Counted from the first letter of the stretch, positions 45,263-56,209 are shown. The stretch is DNA of 64,000 nt from Tretioscincus oriximinensis (GCA_022410635.1 JAJVDF010000592.1:99222-163221); one strand, 5' to 3'. The notes: generated from the sequence alone by a model not told the origin. A program made the numbers and translations.

Positions 45263-46113
45263 TTCACTACTATGTGGATAGCAAGTCCCTATTCCCAGAG
45301 TCGAGAACAAGTGAAGATTTTNCCTCCTTCTTCTGCTTGAGATGCCCAGGGGCCATTGGAGGGCTACTGGGTGAGACAGAAGGACTAGGTGGGCTACTGT
45401 GGCCCAGGACCCCTCTTAGGTTCTTCTGTTGGGCACTCACAGAAAAACAAAACTGTTGGATTGTGGCATCCCAATCCCAAATTAAGATTTTAAGAAGAAT
45501 CCTGTAATCCATCATTCAGTGTCTCTTCCCCCCCCCCCCCCCCCCATTGCAATTGGGCAGCTCAAGCAGAAAGGCAAAATATCTATCAGATCTGAAATCC
45601 CTGTAAAGGGCCTTTAGAGACTCCCTGTGCATTTCTCCAACCTGGATATAGAGCCTAAGGGTCTGCTGTGGTGGCTATCGATACAGTTGGCCTCCTTGAA
45701 GTTGTCTAACCCTTTCTCAGAGCCAATTGCTGGCAGCAATTCTTCCGATAGTAAAATTCTGTAAACTGAAGCTTTAAGACAGGATTAGAAACATTCATGG
45801 AGGCCACATTTTTAATCCTGTCTTAAAGCTATTCATGTTTTATCCAGCTATCACCACCTCCTCGGGAAGTAAACTCCACAGACCAATGACATTCTGTGTG
45901 GAAATATATTTTCCCCGTGTGTGTCCTCAGTCTTTTGCTCATCGGCTTGAAGGAATGCCCCCTGGTCCTGGTGTTGTATGAGAGGGAAAATAATGCTTCT
46001 CTATTCTCCTTCTCCACCCCATATATGGCTTTATACACTTCCAGTCAGATCACAGGATGCCGAAGCTTCCTGGTGGATTCACAGATATAATTTTTCTACT
46101 TTCTCTTTTTCAG
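45263..46113. mobile_element. Older CR1 fragments and end of intron 11
   Basis: 45318-45430 is a plus CR1 tail; a poly-C run lies at 45522-45545; 45805-46045 is a minus CR1 piece (TCGGGAAGTAAACTCCACAG) ending about 70 bp before exon 12. Confidence 0.65.
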
Positions 46114-46436
46114 AAGACGCAGCAAGGTTGCACGGAGGACCTCCAAAGAACGCCTATATGGAGCAAAGCTTCCAGGGCTTGAACCCAGTTTTGAATATAC
46201 CCATCAGTGCTGCCCAAGTGGAGAAGGCCAAGAGGAGTTCGACCCTTATGGGCACTCAGCTGGAGAACTGGGTGGACAACTTGGTTGGGGGCATGTGGTC
46301 AGCTGTGGATGTTTGCAGCACAGGCCCAACCTCCTGCCCAGTGATGCAGGCCTGCAGCCAGACCTCCTGGAGTTCACTCAGTCCAGATCCAAAGTCTGAG
46401 CTGGGTCCTGTGAAGCCTGATGGGCGACTGAGGTAG
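46114..46436 (+). CDS. XYLT1: XYLT1 exon 12, C-terminus and stop
   Basis: The acceptor TCTCTTTTTCAG ends at 46113. The exon completes the split codon and encodes [20 protein letters not shown], a variable middle ([15 protein letters not shown]), the [20 protein letters not shown] block with paired cysteines and the conserved tail [18 protein letters not shown], then TAG at 46434-46436. The end matches the full-length family C-terminus, so the protein is not truncated. A minus-strand CR1 piece ends about 70 bp before the acceptor. The 3' UTR follows directly. Confidence 0.97.
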
Positions 46437-47080
46437 CATCGGGCGCACAGCCTGGGTGGCTTGAAAGGGGAATTTAACTTTATGCTTTTGTGACTTGGAG
46501 GGGAAGGGATTTTCGTCCACACCTCAAAATCCAAGCTGGTGGTTGAATTAGGATTCNGTTTCCAGTGATTGGCCTGACAACGGCCTTCAGATCGCATAAA
46601 CGGCACCCCGAGGCCCTGTCCCCGGGGAGCCTTATGTTGGGCTATATCTTGGTACAGAGCTTGGCCACCCGCATTCCATTTGGGGCCTGCCATAGTCTAC
46701 ACTAGCATGTAGATGGCAGCCTCCTGACATATAGCCCAGAATAAGGCTCAGGGACCAGGTTTTCTGTGGCAGCTGTTCCCACACATGGGGGAGCAGTCTC
46801 CAAGGCAAATATTGCCTCCACCTTTCAATACTTCATCACATAATCTAGCAGCAGGATCAGCAAGTCTTTCCACTTTGAGCATTATATTAATTTCATCTTC
46901 AAACTCTCAACGCAGCCTATTAAGAGGCCCTTAAGACCTTTCACTTGTGCCACTGCCACCTCTTAGCTGCACATCACTGCCAGGTTGTCCTGCTTCCTTC
47001 TGCCCTGTCCTGCTTTGTATTAGCGACTGATGGGGACCCGGCCCCTNTGCACAGAGGAGTAGCGCAAAATAACCTTAGCA
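46437..47080 (+). other. XYLT1: XYLT1 3' UTR, proximal part
   Basis: Sequence after the stop codon contains no further splice need and no AATAAA that I can assign. Mammalian XYLT1 has a 3' UTR of several kilobases, so transcription probably runs well past this block. A palindromic PAL repeat occupies 46611-46760 and would be part of the mRNA. The true poly(A) site cannot be placed; the AATAAA at 49548 lies in an L2-like repeat. Confidence 0.6.
46611..46760. repeat. PAL palindromic repeat in the XYLT1 3' UTR
   Basis: GGCCCTGTCCCCGGGGAGCC left, GGGGCCTGCCATAGTCTACA centre and AGCCCAGAATAAGGCTCAGG right. It begins about 175 bp after the stop codon and would be transcribed. Confidence 0.8.
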
Positions 47081-47504
47081 AGGGGCTCTTGTAGCACCTT
47101 AGAAACCAACAGGAAGAAAGGCACCAGTGTGAGCTTCTATAACTTTTAGCAATTATATGCTAAATCTGTATTGGTAATTCATATAGCAACACACAGCTAC
47201 CATTAAGCAGGTTGGGCAGCATTAAAACTGAGACAGCATCCATGCTCAGCCAGGTCCGGTCTATGTATGCATACGCACATTGTCAACCTCCATATCTCTG
47301 ATTATCCGTCCCTTTTGCACCACAAGATTAAAAGAATCATTCTCAGGGTAAGTCAAAGAAGTTTGGACTGGATGAGTCTCCAAGCCAGTCACAGTCTTCT
47401 CAAGCGGCCGTCCAATCAGAACCTTGGGAAAATTGGCTGCTCTCAGCCAATGAGAGGTAGACGGGAAAGGCAATGATGTAGGAAGGGAAGTTGGAGACTT
47501 TTAC
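47081..47504. repeat. Penelope-like fragment and single-copy sequence
   Basis: CAAGGGGCTCTTGTAGCACC and ACCAACAGGAAGAAAGGCAC resemble the Penelope terminus. After about 47140 no repeat is seen; CCAATCAGAA and GCCAATGAGA are CCAAT-type words at 47413 and 47447. Confidence 0.45.
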
Positions 47505-47795
47505 AAGAAGAAGAACTGGGTTCTTATACCCCACTTTTCTCACCTTTCAAAGGGACTCAAAGCGGCTTACAAGGGTATTTTGCCCAAAGGCTGACATTTT
47601 ATTTTTCCCACCAGGCTATGGTGGTTCCCATTTATCTACTAGCAGTCAGTTGCAATTCCTTGCAATTCTTGCTTTCGAATAGCTGGGTTGGCTAGAGCTA
47701 CAGGCATCCCCACGTCCCACACAGGGCTTCGAAACCCCATCTCCCAGGTGAGAGACCCTCTCCTTAGTGACTGAGCCATTCGCACCCACTTATTT
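47505..47795 (-). mobile_element. tRNA-derived SINE, minus
   Basis: AAGAAGAACTGGGTTCTTAT (tail), GGGACTCAAAGCGGCTTACA and GGCTTCGAAACCCCATCTCC. The body has a 40-bp loss relative to 59820. Confidence 0.85.
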
Positions 47796-48107
47796 TCAGA
47801 ATTATAAATCATCCATGGATGGGGCGGCCCTGAGTCGCTCGGTTGCCCCCAAACGCACATTCGGTTTGCATTCCCACCAGATCTTGGCCGATACATACGT
47901 TGCTAATTGCACTTGATGTTTCATTGGACAAATCGAGATCAAAAGCTGCAGGTCAGCAGGGCTGACAATGTAAACAAGTCACAAAGAAAAGTTAAATTCC
48001 CTTTTTCTTTTTTCTTTNTTTTTTCTCACAGTGGCTGTGATGGTAAGGTCCCCAGAGTATTATTCACNATCCTTTCTGGTTTGAAGCTATGGCACAGGTC
48101 ACACATT

Positions 48108-48290
48108 TTGGTTCTGTCCCTGCTGAGCTTTATTCTGGGTTATATCTTGGGACAGAGCTTGGCCATCCACACGCCAGTGCAGACTATGGCAGGCCCCATT
48201 CGGAGCCTGCCATAGCCTTCACTAGCATGTAGATGGCAGGCTCCTGTTGCAAGATACAAGAATAAGGCTCAGCATGGACAGGCCAACTAT
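48108..48290. repeat. PAL palindromic repeat, near full length
   Basis: TCTGTCCCTGCTGAGCTTTA to AGAATAAGGCTCAGCATGGA. Both halves of the centre are present (AGACTATGGCAGGCCCCATT, GCCTGCCATAGCCTTCACTA). Confidence 0.85.
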
Positions 48291-48596
48291 TAAGCCTTTT
48301 TCAGTCCAATGAACGAGCTCCACCTCTTGTCTTTTCTGGATTAAACTAGAGGAGGAAAAGGTTGATCTAAATTCATTATTCAACTGAAGAAGGTTTAAAA
48401 GTAGGTGAGTGACCACAGCCAATGATACTTTGCTTTGGACTTTTAAAATTCCAGTGTCAGCTGTGCTGGCGTGAGGGCCGAAAATTTAGAACATTTTTTT
48501 TTGGCTGGAAACAGAAGGTTGCAATAGGCGGGCAATTTTCAGTATTTATTTGTGTTTTAGTCAATGACTAATTAGTAGGTGCCGCCTTTGTTACAA
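48291..48596. other. Single-copy sequence between two PAL copies
   Basis: 48510-48596 contains GCGGGCAATTTTCAGTATTT and TAGTCAATGACTAATTAGTA, AT-rich homeodomain-like words. No repeat recognised. Confidence 0.35.
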
Positions 48597-48780
48597 AGGT
48601 CCTGACGACACTGAGCCTTATTCTGGGCTGGAACTCAAAATAGCAGCTTGCTATTTACATGCTGGTGTACACTGTAGTAGACCTAGAATGGGGCCAGCCA
48701 CAGTTCACACTAGCATGTGGATGGTCAAGCTCTGTCCTGAGATATAGCACAGAATAAGGCTGAGTGGGGACAGGGCCCAA
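48597..48780. repeat. PAL palindromic repeat, near full length
   Basis: TCCTGACGACACTGAGCCTT to GAGTGGGGACAGGGCC. The right half is better preserved (GATATAGCACAGAATAAGGC). Confidence 0.85.
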
Positions 48781-49250
48781 AAGGCCTTTAAAATATATAC
48801 ATATAACTCTCCTCCCTCCCCTTTCCTTCCCTTCCTCCTTTCTTGACTTCTACTCTTTCCAAAATTCTCATTGCCAGAAGAAGGGGTGGCATTCTTGAGG
48901 TCCGAACTGCTAGAAAGATGGAAGAAGCATCTTTCCATTGAAAACCAGCCATGTGCACCAGCTGCTGGGGTCTCCATTCCCACAGTTCCACCTCTGGAAT
49001 CCAAGGCTTAGGAAGGAGAACCTCTCCATGGGGCAATAGGCTGCCCCTGTGTTTCCTAGGGCACTATCTCATTTCTATGCTAACTGAAGCCAATGTCTGT
49101 TCAGTTCTGGCTGTATCTGGAAGTTCATTCAATGTCCCCTTTCCGAAAGTTCCCATTTGTAGATCTTACATTCTGCAGCTGAAAGTTTGTTCACGTCCCA
49201 TGTGCCCAGGTCACACATGTGCTTTTAAACCATGCCCTGTAGGTGCTAAC
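48781..49250. other. Single-copy downstream sequence
   Basis: A pyrimidine-rich stretch at 48806-48860; otherwise no recognised repeat or gene. May be distal 3' UTR. Confidence 0.4.
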
Positions 49251-49560
49251 ACTCACTTAGGCCCTTGGGCCCCAAATACCTAAAAGGAGGCCTTTCCTCA
49301 GGCCCCAAGATCTGCAGGGGAGGTCCCCACAATGGTGAGGAGGTGAGATTGTGAGATTTTGATGGGGATTTCTAGACTGCAGCCTGATCTCCTCCTTGCT
49401 GCTTCATCACAGGTCTNTAGAGCAGCACCTCTTGGCCTCAGCTTTTGGTTGTGGCTTCTCTCCCCTCTTCTCACACACTGAGTTCATTTTGTTTTTAGCA
49501 ATGGTGATGCACCATGAGACCTTCAAGGAGGGCAGAATCAAAAGCCAAATAAATAAATAC
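49251..49560 (+). mobile_element. L2-like LINE fragment
   Basis: CTTGGGCCCCAAATACCTAA and AGACCTTCAAGGAGGGC resemble the L2 C-terminal/3' area, ending AAATAAATAAATAC. The AATAAA here belongs to the repeat. Confidence 0.5.
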
Positions 49561-50292
49561 ATTTTCAGTCCTGGAAAACTGGACTCAACCAGTTCTTCAG
49601 ATCTGGACAGGGTTTAAAAGCTTGTGCGTGATCAAGGCCCACCAATAGTCCAGGATGAGTGCAACACAGTCATGCCATGGTTTTGGGGGGGCAGAAAACC
49701 ATGGGGGGGGGGGGTTAGGAGGAAGAATTGCTCAGTGTAGCAAGCAAAACTGCCTTCCTCAGCAAAGGCTAGGAATGGATCCCAGAGACCATTCCCTGCA
49801 GGTTAGTGTGAAAAGGTCCCTGTTTCAGATACAGCCCCCTCCTGCTTTCCTTGGCCGTCCTGTCATGNCAGGCATACCCAGACTCTGCTAGGGAGCCAGA
49901 CCCTTCCCATCCCTGCTACACATCCTGCAGTTTTCCTTGCTGGTGGATTCTGCCTTGTTCCTCTCTTGGACTCCTATGGGTGCCACCAAGGTCCTACCTC
50001 ACTCGGTCTTGCAGACATGTTTACCTAGGTTAAAAGGAACAAAAAAATAGCCGAACAAGGAAGGGGGTTGAAGAGACTAAAAAAATAAAAATAAAAATCT
50101 TCGAGCTGAATGTATAATCTATGCAAATCCATTTCCACTCTGGCTGTGGGCCATGCCTAAGTTCTAATCCAGCTTCACATCACTTTCNGAGTGGAAAAAT
50201 ATATCAGCCAAGTGGCAAGGGGTTATCTTCTGGCATTTATTTAATTGTATCTCCTGTAGTGGAAGCGGAATAGCTTGATGTGTCTTAGACTC
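49561..50292. other. Single-copy downstream sequence
   Basis: A poly-G run at 49704-49715 and poly-A runs near 50080. No gene is visible. Confidence 0.45.
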
Positions 50293-50465
50293 TGATAATG
50301 TCCTCACAGAGCCTTATTATTGGAATAGGAGCTTGCTGTCCGCATACTAGTATAGACTATGGCAGGCCCCCAAATAGGGCCTGCCATAATCTAGCCTGGC
50401 ATGTGGATGGCCAAGCTCTATCCTGAGATAAAACCCACAATAAGGCACAGTGGGGACAGGACAAG
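50293..50465. repeat. PAL palindromic repeat
   Basis: ATGTCCTCACAGAGCCTTAT to AAGGCACAGTGGGGACAGGA. Beyond it, TTAGACTCT (left) and AGAGTCTAA (right) mirror each other. Confidence 0.8.
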
Positions 50466-51029
50466 AGTCTAAAACAGATCGAGCTAATCCACTTATACTA
50501 AAAGCCATTGGTGAGAGTAAATTCACTCAATGACTCTCACAAAAATCTCTTGCCTACCAAATATGGCCTGCTGGTAGTCCAACTCTGCCCCAGAAATGAC
50601 ATCGATCAAGATGTCCTTTCCAGAAATGGAACCAGAAGTGACATCATTCAAGATGCAATCCCCCAAACCAGGAATTAGAAACGCCATCCTGAATTATGTC
50701 ACTTCTGGTTCCAGGAATCACCGTAGGAAATACGGGATTCACGTGAACGGAAGTTTTCATACCCCCCACATGATGATCCGGACGATTCTCACCATTGCAA
50801 AAGGGGATTAAATCAAATGCAAATCAGGCTATAGAAAATGCAGAACGAAGTCTAGTAAACATCTTGCGGTTGTGTTTTTGCATTCTGAAAATGGAAGGCA
50901 AAATGAAGGTGGATTAAAACTCAGCTATGACCAGGGTCTCTTTCTCTTTTTCTTTCCTTCTCTCTCTCTTTCTCCTTCTTGGTAATTAAAAAAAAAAAAA
51001 AAAGATGAAGAAAAAGGACTCATTAGGTA
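50466..51029. other. Downstream sequence with possible DNA-transposon end
   Basis: 50590-50720 repeats ATGACATC/GATGTC and CTTCTGGTTCC words. GGTGGATTAAAACTCAGCTA at 50912 resembles the right terminus of the element at 54569-55153. Ends in a poly-A run at 50990. Confidence 0.35.
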
Positions 51030-51330
51030 TTAAGACTTAATATGACCTTGCCAAACCCACAGCAAGATCCTGTACAGACGCCTCTGATCGCAGAGTGGTT
51101 TTCTAACAGGCGCCGTTTCAAAGTGCCGTCTTTGTATATTATAAATGAAATTGTCTTTGGTTCCGTGCGTGATTCTAATCACCTTGAAGCCAAAAGGTGA
51201 TCGTGTTGCTTTGTAAAGAACAGCACCTTCCGTTTTTGCTGGGAATACCTGGGGGTTCAGCTTTGCTTTGTCTGACGTACGTTGCCACAAAGAGTGGTGA
51301 CATTAAAAAAAAAAAAGGAAACCCAACGAA
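51030..51330. other. Repeat-free block, candidate conserved or 3' UTR element
   Basis: Balanced composition and no repeat: GCGCCGTTTCAAAGTGCCGT, GTATATTATAAATGAAATTG and GTGCGTGATTCTAATCACCT. The last contains the GATTCTAATC partial palindrome. Placement 4.6 kb after the stop fits a distal 3' UTR or an enhancer. Confidence 0.35.
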
Positions 51331-51551
51331 GGGGGCTGCGTGGGGAAGCTCCTTGGAAGGGCTTCAGCCATGAGGCAGCTAGGCGAGAGATTTCCCTATG
51401 GGTAAATCGACTTCTCTGGACTCTTTCCAGCTCCCTGCCCATGCCATGGCATCCTATGAGTTGCCCCGTTCCAGAAGCCTTAACTTCCTCCATATTTCTT
51501 TCAATGTGGCCTTAAAACTATGTGTGTGGAAGTTTTAGCCGTCGTGCGTTT

Positions 51552-51573
51552 CTCTCTCTCTCTCTCTCTCTCT
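51552..51573. repeat. (TC)n microsatellite
   Basis: About eleven TC units. Flanked by single-copy sequence to 51725. Confidence 0.9.
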
Positions 51574-51725
51574 GGACAATGATCAACGTATTAAAAGATA
51601 ATTAAAAAGCACCTTGAAATGTCGTTCTTTGCTTTACTGCTGTTTCGTGAGTTGTTTTTATTTTGTCATTTAACTTCTTAGCTGTTGCTTTTTATGCTTC
51701 ACGAAAACAAAGAAAACAACAACAG

Positions 51726-52122
51726 CAGGGCAACAAAAATGATCAAGGGGCTGGAGCAAAATCCTTTATGACACCAGGCTGCAGCNTCTCGAAAGAAGTC
51801 ACTGAATCGCTGGGGAGAGAGAAAATATTTTCTCTATCACACGAGGACCAGGGGCCACTTCTTGAAACTGATGNGCAAAAGAGTTAGGGCAGACAAGGGA
51901 AAATATTTGTAGAATACGGTCTGTAGAATTTATTTCCAGAAGAAGCAATGGGAGCTAGCAGTCTGGGTAGTTTTAAGACAGGATTAGGTAAGTTCATGGA
52001 AGCCAAGGGTATAAATAGGTTGGTNCTCTTGNTCCTGCCTCCAAGATGGAGCACAGAACATAGTTTACACTGGCCACTGGGTGAGACGGAATGCTGGGCT
52101 AGATGGGACCATCTTATGTCCT
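51726..52122 (+). mobile_element. CR1 LINE 3' end, old
   Basis: GGGCAACAAAAATGATCAAG, TTTTCTCTATCACACGAGGA and GGATGGAGCA-type text to ATGTCCTTATATC. Several Ns. Confidence 0.8.
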
Positions 52123-52460
52123 TATATCTAAATATCCAATAGATTGGAGCCTGCCATAACCTACACTAGCATGCAGATGGCACATGAGGTTTTCCTTTCT
52201 CCTTCTGCTTGAGGTGCCCAGAAGCAGCTGTTGGACCACTGTTTCAGATGGAATGCTGGATTAGATGGGGGTTGTGGCCCCATTCAGCATGGCTCCTCTT
52301 CTGACCTGNCATACACATACTAGTGTAGACCATGGCAGATCCCAAATGAGGCATCTCATAGTCTACACTGGCATATGAATGAGCCACTGGGAGAGATAAG
52401 TGTGCTGGGCTAGATGGGCTCTAGTCCCATTCATCAGGCTCCTAAAACTGATGTTTAATG
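52123..52460. repeat. PAL and CR1-tail fragments
   Basis: GAGCCTGCCATAACCTACAC, ACTAGTGTAGACCATGGCAG and CATAGTCTACACTGGCATAT are PAL centres; GGAATGCTGGATTAGATGGG is CR1 tail. Confidence 0.55.
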
Positions 52461-52673
52461 GGAAGTTGGAAGGCATATTATTCTGTCCGTGAGCAGATAA
52501 AGGGAAACAGACACCAAGCGATTACAAAGCTTTGAAAATAATGAAGATTCTTCTTGTTTTGCAACGCGTTCACTTAACGAAGGAGCAGCATCCAAAAATA
52601 ACAATTGCTTTCCTATCCCAAAGGAAGAGGGAAGTCCAGCAGTAGCAGCACAGCGCTCTCAAATGAGAAAAGA
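52461..52673. other. Repeat-free block
   Basis: CAAGCGATTACAAAGCTTTG (TCF-like words) and CAACGCGTTCACTTAACGAA. No repeat recognised. Confidence 0.3.
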
Positions 52674-52820
52674 GTCTTGCTATAAATAGCTTTCTAACAG
52701 CAGAAGCTTTTAATCTGGAGACCGTACATGTGCCTGGGGAATCATTCTGCCTTCAAGGAGGATCCACNAGGGATCCGCATAGATAAAACTCATAGGTTCA
52801 GTTTGCCATAACACCAAACA
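52674..52820. repeat. Unclassified repeat, copy B (paired with 18042-18178)
   Basis: GCTATAAATAGC, AACAGCAGAAGCTTTTAATC, ATCCGCATAGATAAAACTCA and TTTGCCATAACACCAAAC follow the same order as copy A. A 22-bp segment (TTCTGCCTTCAAGGAGG area) is extra here. Confidence 0.65.
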
Positions 52821-53425
52821 GGGGTCTGTTCTTGTGGCTAAGAGTGTTGGGCTGCAGGCGCACCAGGCNTAAAAACGGAGCGGAAAGCGCTTTGGAAGTT
52901 NCCGAAGCCAATCCGACGTGAATGTCAAATTTCACGACCGCNTTCGCTCCAGCTTAAGAGTCCCCATAGTACACGTGGGGACGTCGGAATCCCACCCCCT
53001 AGCTGCAGAGAAGAGGGGAGAGGCAGCAGCTGCTGATCAAGGTTAGGATGGTGCATTTCCTGCTTGTCAGGTTGGCGGTGCAGCCAGGGAATGTAAAACA
53101 AAAGAGCCTACCCCTGCTCGCTTGCTTGGCTCTTCTCTTGCTTGCACTCGGGCGCTGCTCTTCTGCCCCCTTTCTGACCATCACCGCCAGCAGACCCTGC
53201 ATAGAGAAGAGCGGCAGGGACGGCGGCAGGAGGAGCAGCAGCGGCTGGGGTTGCCAAGGTCCCCTCCCCATTTCTCGTCTCCTCCTTCTGCTGCTGCCAC
53301 CATCTCCCTCCTCCGCTCTCCCAGGCTACAAATAAGAATAAAGAGACCGAGGTTGGGCCCGTGAGCTGCCCGAAAGCACCTATGCACAGATGTTACTTCA
53401 ACAGGAGTTAGGAGGAACTGGCAGA
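52821..53425. other. GC-rich block of unknown nature
   Basis: Unlike its AT-rich neighbours. It holds a 95-codon + frame (53048-53335) with a hydrophobic run (LPLLACLALLLLALGRC) that looks like a signal peptide, but the remainder is low complexity and no splice site or family supports a gene. It may be an unrecognised element. Confidence 0.3.
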
Positions 53426-53938
53426 AAATGTTATGTGCACAGCCACCCAGCCTGGAAACGCCCCTTTCACGGTCAGCTTGGCTACCATAACGTCACGGCT
53501 ATGGAGAATTCCGTAGCTGGAGTTCAATGAATACCAATGACAAAAGACAGCNGTGGCGACGGATTTAGGCGATGGACTCCAAAGCAGAAGCAGGTGGTGT
53601 GTGTACCGAGTGAGGTGGTAACACAATTGGGTTTTATGGTAACACAATGTGGACGGGGGGCGTTGAAGCTGCTGTCGCATCCGTTTTTAGGCATAGTGCG
53701 TCTGCAGCCTTGGACTCCTAAGGCAATGATAGGAACTGAGGGAACTCGTGCAGGGTTACACCAGAAGGTCCCCTCACCCTGGGTGAAGGGATTTTACCGT
53801 AAGTGACGTTACTTCCAGGAAAATGGCTCCCAGGGTGACGTCACTTCCTATCCTGCCCACGAAGTGATGACATAATCCAGAGCCCATAATGTCGGGCTCC
53901 CTGTCTGATATTTGGCTTCCGGGAGCTCCCATCACTGT
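53426..53938. other. Downstream sequence without recognised gene
   Basis: TGACGTTACTTCC, TGACGTCACTTCC and AGTGATGACATAATC words recur at 53805-53890. No gene is visible. Confidence 0.35.
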
Positions 53939-54305
53939 CATAAGGACCTAAGAAGAGCCCTGCTGAACAGGGCCAGACTCTATTTGGTCCAGCCTTCCAT
54001 CTCCCTCAGTAGTCCACCAATTGCCCCAGGGCATCTCAAGAAGAAAGAGAATACAAAATCTTCACCTGTTCTCAACTCCCTGCAAATAGTATCTCTTACC
54101 TGATGGTCTTCANGTTTCCTTTTGTCTTCCTCCATGAAGCCAGCTGGAGGACCTGGTCACAGTTCTTTGGAGCTCTCTCAGCCTCATCTGCTTCACAAGG
54201 GGTCTGTTGTAAAGAGAAGANCAAGTGGTTATAAAAACTGCTTTAGATCCTTCTGCATTGAGAAAATCAAGATGCAAAACCCAACTCCTCCCAGACAGCA
54301 AACCA
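53939..54305. mobile_element. Old CR1 3' end (minus) followed by a MIR/CORE-like SINE (plus)
   Basis: 53939-54110: CATAAGGACCTAAGAAGAGC to TCAACTCCCTGCAAATAGTA. 54115-54305: CAGCTGGAGGACCTGGTCAC, AGCCTCATCTGCTTCACAAG and TTTAGATCCTTCTGCATTGA. Confidence 0.65.
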
Positions 54306-54412
54306 CTTAATTGAATGAATGTTTNTTTCCATCTGCTCCTGAACTTACATTGAAACAAAAATAACATTTTAAAAAATTAAGCAACCTTTTCAAAGTATAA
54401 AACATTGCTCTT

Positions 54413-54545
54413 TATCTTAGGACACAGTTTGGCCTGCCACATGCCAATGTAGGCTATGGCAGACCCCATTCAGCTCCTAATGTAGGCTATGACANACTCC
54501 TACTCCAAGCTACAGCCCAGAATAAGGTTCAGTGTGAAGAGGGCC
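54413..54545. repeat. PAL palindromic repeat, decayed
   Basis: GCCACATGCCAATGTAGGCT, AGACCCCATTCAGCTCCTAA and AGCCCAGAATAAGGTTCAGT. Confidence 0.65.
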
Positions 54546-54568
54546 ATATTGAACGTTAATTCTATGAC

Positions 54569-55153
54569 CCTGATCACAATTAAGTCTTAATCTAGTTTCA
54601 GTCCACATTTGTAATGATAAAAAATGCCTAGTAGTTTTCTTTCCACATTTTCTAAACCAAATACAGGTTTTCCGAGTTAGAAAATGCCAAAAACAAACAG
54701 CCTGCCACTTGAATAATGGATTTTCATTCTTTCTGGTCANCTCCACACAAGGTCTACTCACCATTTTGGTAGAGACATCATGAAGACTGCCCTACATGCT
54801 AACAGAGTTTCCGTGACGCATTCAGAAAAAAGGTCCATTTCCCTGAAATATTCTTTAGCTGATGCCTGCAGCCAAGAAGCCTTTCTTCTTGTTCCTGTCA
54901 TTAATGGGATTTTTCTATGATACTGAGAGAAAACGCCAACAATGCAGAATCGCTGGCTGAGCGTGCTCAGTATTGACTTCCTGTTTAGTTGTCGCTGANT
55001 GAGCATGCTCAGTGTTTTGCTTCCTGGCTTTACAGGTACGTGTGATGGCTGCATTCTGTAATCCTGTTCCACATTGTGGATTTTGACTTGTTCCGTGGTA
55101 GTGACCTAAATTAAAGTGAACTGANACTGGATTAAAACTTAGATGTGACCAGG
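54569..55153. mobile_element. Unclassified DNA element with about 38-bp inverted termini
   Basis: Left 54569-54606 starts CCTGATCACAATTAAGTCTT; right 55116-55153, reverse complemented, starts CCTGGTCACATCTAAGTTTT. About 31 of 38 positions agree by eye. No transposase frame in the 585 bp. The target duplication is not clear. Related right ends may be at 50912 and 39520. Confidence 0.6.
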
Positions 55154-55287
55154 TCCTTTGGTAGAACTGTTTGTANTCAGCAATGGAAAACTGATGTCGT
55201 TTGAATGAATTTCCAAATGTTTGACCGATCCTGTGTTTTGTTCAGTATAAATATTTGGAACACACAACGCTCAATTCGAATTTTCAA

Positions 55288-55560
55288 GTATTTATTTATT
55301 TATTTATTTGTATTTATATCCCGCCCTATACCCAAAGGTCTCAGGGCGGCCTATAACAGGGTGGCGCACATAGCTTTTGTTGCTTTCTCCACAACAGACA
55401 CCCTGTGGAGTANGTGGGGCTGAGAGAGTTCAAAGAACTGTGACTGGCCCAAGGTCACCCAGCTAGCTTCATGGAGGAGTAGNGAATCGAACCGGTAGGC
55501 TACCAGATAAGAGGCTCACTCTAACCACTACACCAAACTGCCTCACAGTTTGAACCAAGT
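55288..55560 (-). mobile_element. TATTTATTTATATCCCGCCC repeat and MIR/CORE-like SINE, minus
   Basis: 55288-55350 is the CCCGCCCTATACCCAAAGGT element; 55370-55545 is a SINE in reverse (GGCCCAAGGTCACCCAGCTA, TCTAACCACTACACCAAACT). The same pair recurs at 60735 and 61428. Confidence 0.75.
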
Positions 55561-55974
55561 TTTGCNCATTCCTAAAAGGGATGCACAGAGGGCTCCTGGA
55601 GGGCGGTGTTCCCATTGCTCAGAAGTCCTCAGGGCAGCTGGACTCCAGTCTAAGGCCAACGCTCAGGTATGCAGTATAGGAATCAGGCCTGTAAGGCTCT
55701 GCCATGGGAAAGCTGACTGGCAGTTCTCACTGCTTCCAGCCTGTTCCANTTGAACTCAGGTGCAGCCAAACCACATGGAGGTTCTGCCTTCTGGCGAAAT
55801 ATGTCGGCCCCTGGATGGACTCTGTCCCCTGAGTTTTGCCAAGATGGTGGCCTGTTTGTCATCCATGGGCTGACACCAGGGATTGATGGCACGGTCAGTT
55901 CAGCATCCATCTTCCCCCCCCTCCCTGGTGCGGACGCGATNGGCGTGCTAATGGCGACACAGAGCAGATTTAAT
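55561..55974. other. Downstream single-copy sequence
   Basis: No recognised repeat or gene. Confidence 0.4.
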
Positions 55975-56150
55975 TTCTGACTCAGGGCACGAGAGGAATT
56001 GAGGGGAAAGGGCGGGGATTAATCAATACTGGGTATCAAGTTCACCNAAGAAGAAAAATGGCCGTTATTAATCCAGTCGCAGCAGCTGCGGAGAGGTTGA
56101 TATTTTGCTGAGTTGCGTGAGGATAATTAACTTTGNTTGAAGGAATGCCG
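55975..56150. other. Candidate conserved non-coding element
   Basis: GGGATTAATCAATACTGGGT, CGTTATTAATCCAGTCGCAG and GAGGATAATTAACTTTG contain TAATCC/GGATTA and TAATTA homeodomain-type words. No repeat recognised. Confidence 0.35.
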
Positions 56151-56209
56151 TTTTTCTTTCCAACCTCAGATCCTGTTTTGCTACTGTTTTAAATGGGCGA
56201 ATTTTGTAC

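Noticed and set aside
49548..49553. AATAAA as the XYLT1 poly(A) signal
   Set aside because: It is part of an ATAAATAAATA run at the end of an L2-like repeat; no other evidence.
53048..53335. Secreted peptide gene with a signal-peptide-like start
   Set aside because: The hydrophobic run is suggestive, but the rest is low complexity, overlapping frames exist and no gene structure supports it.
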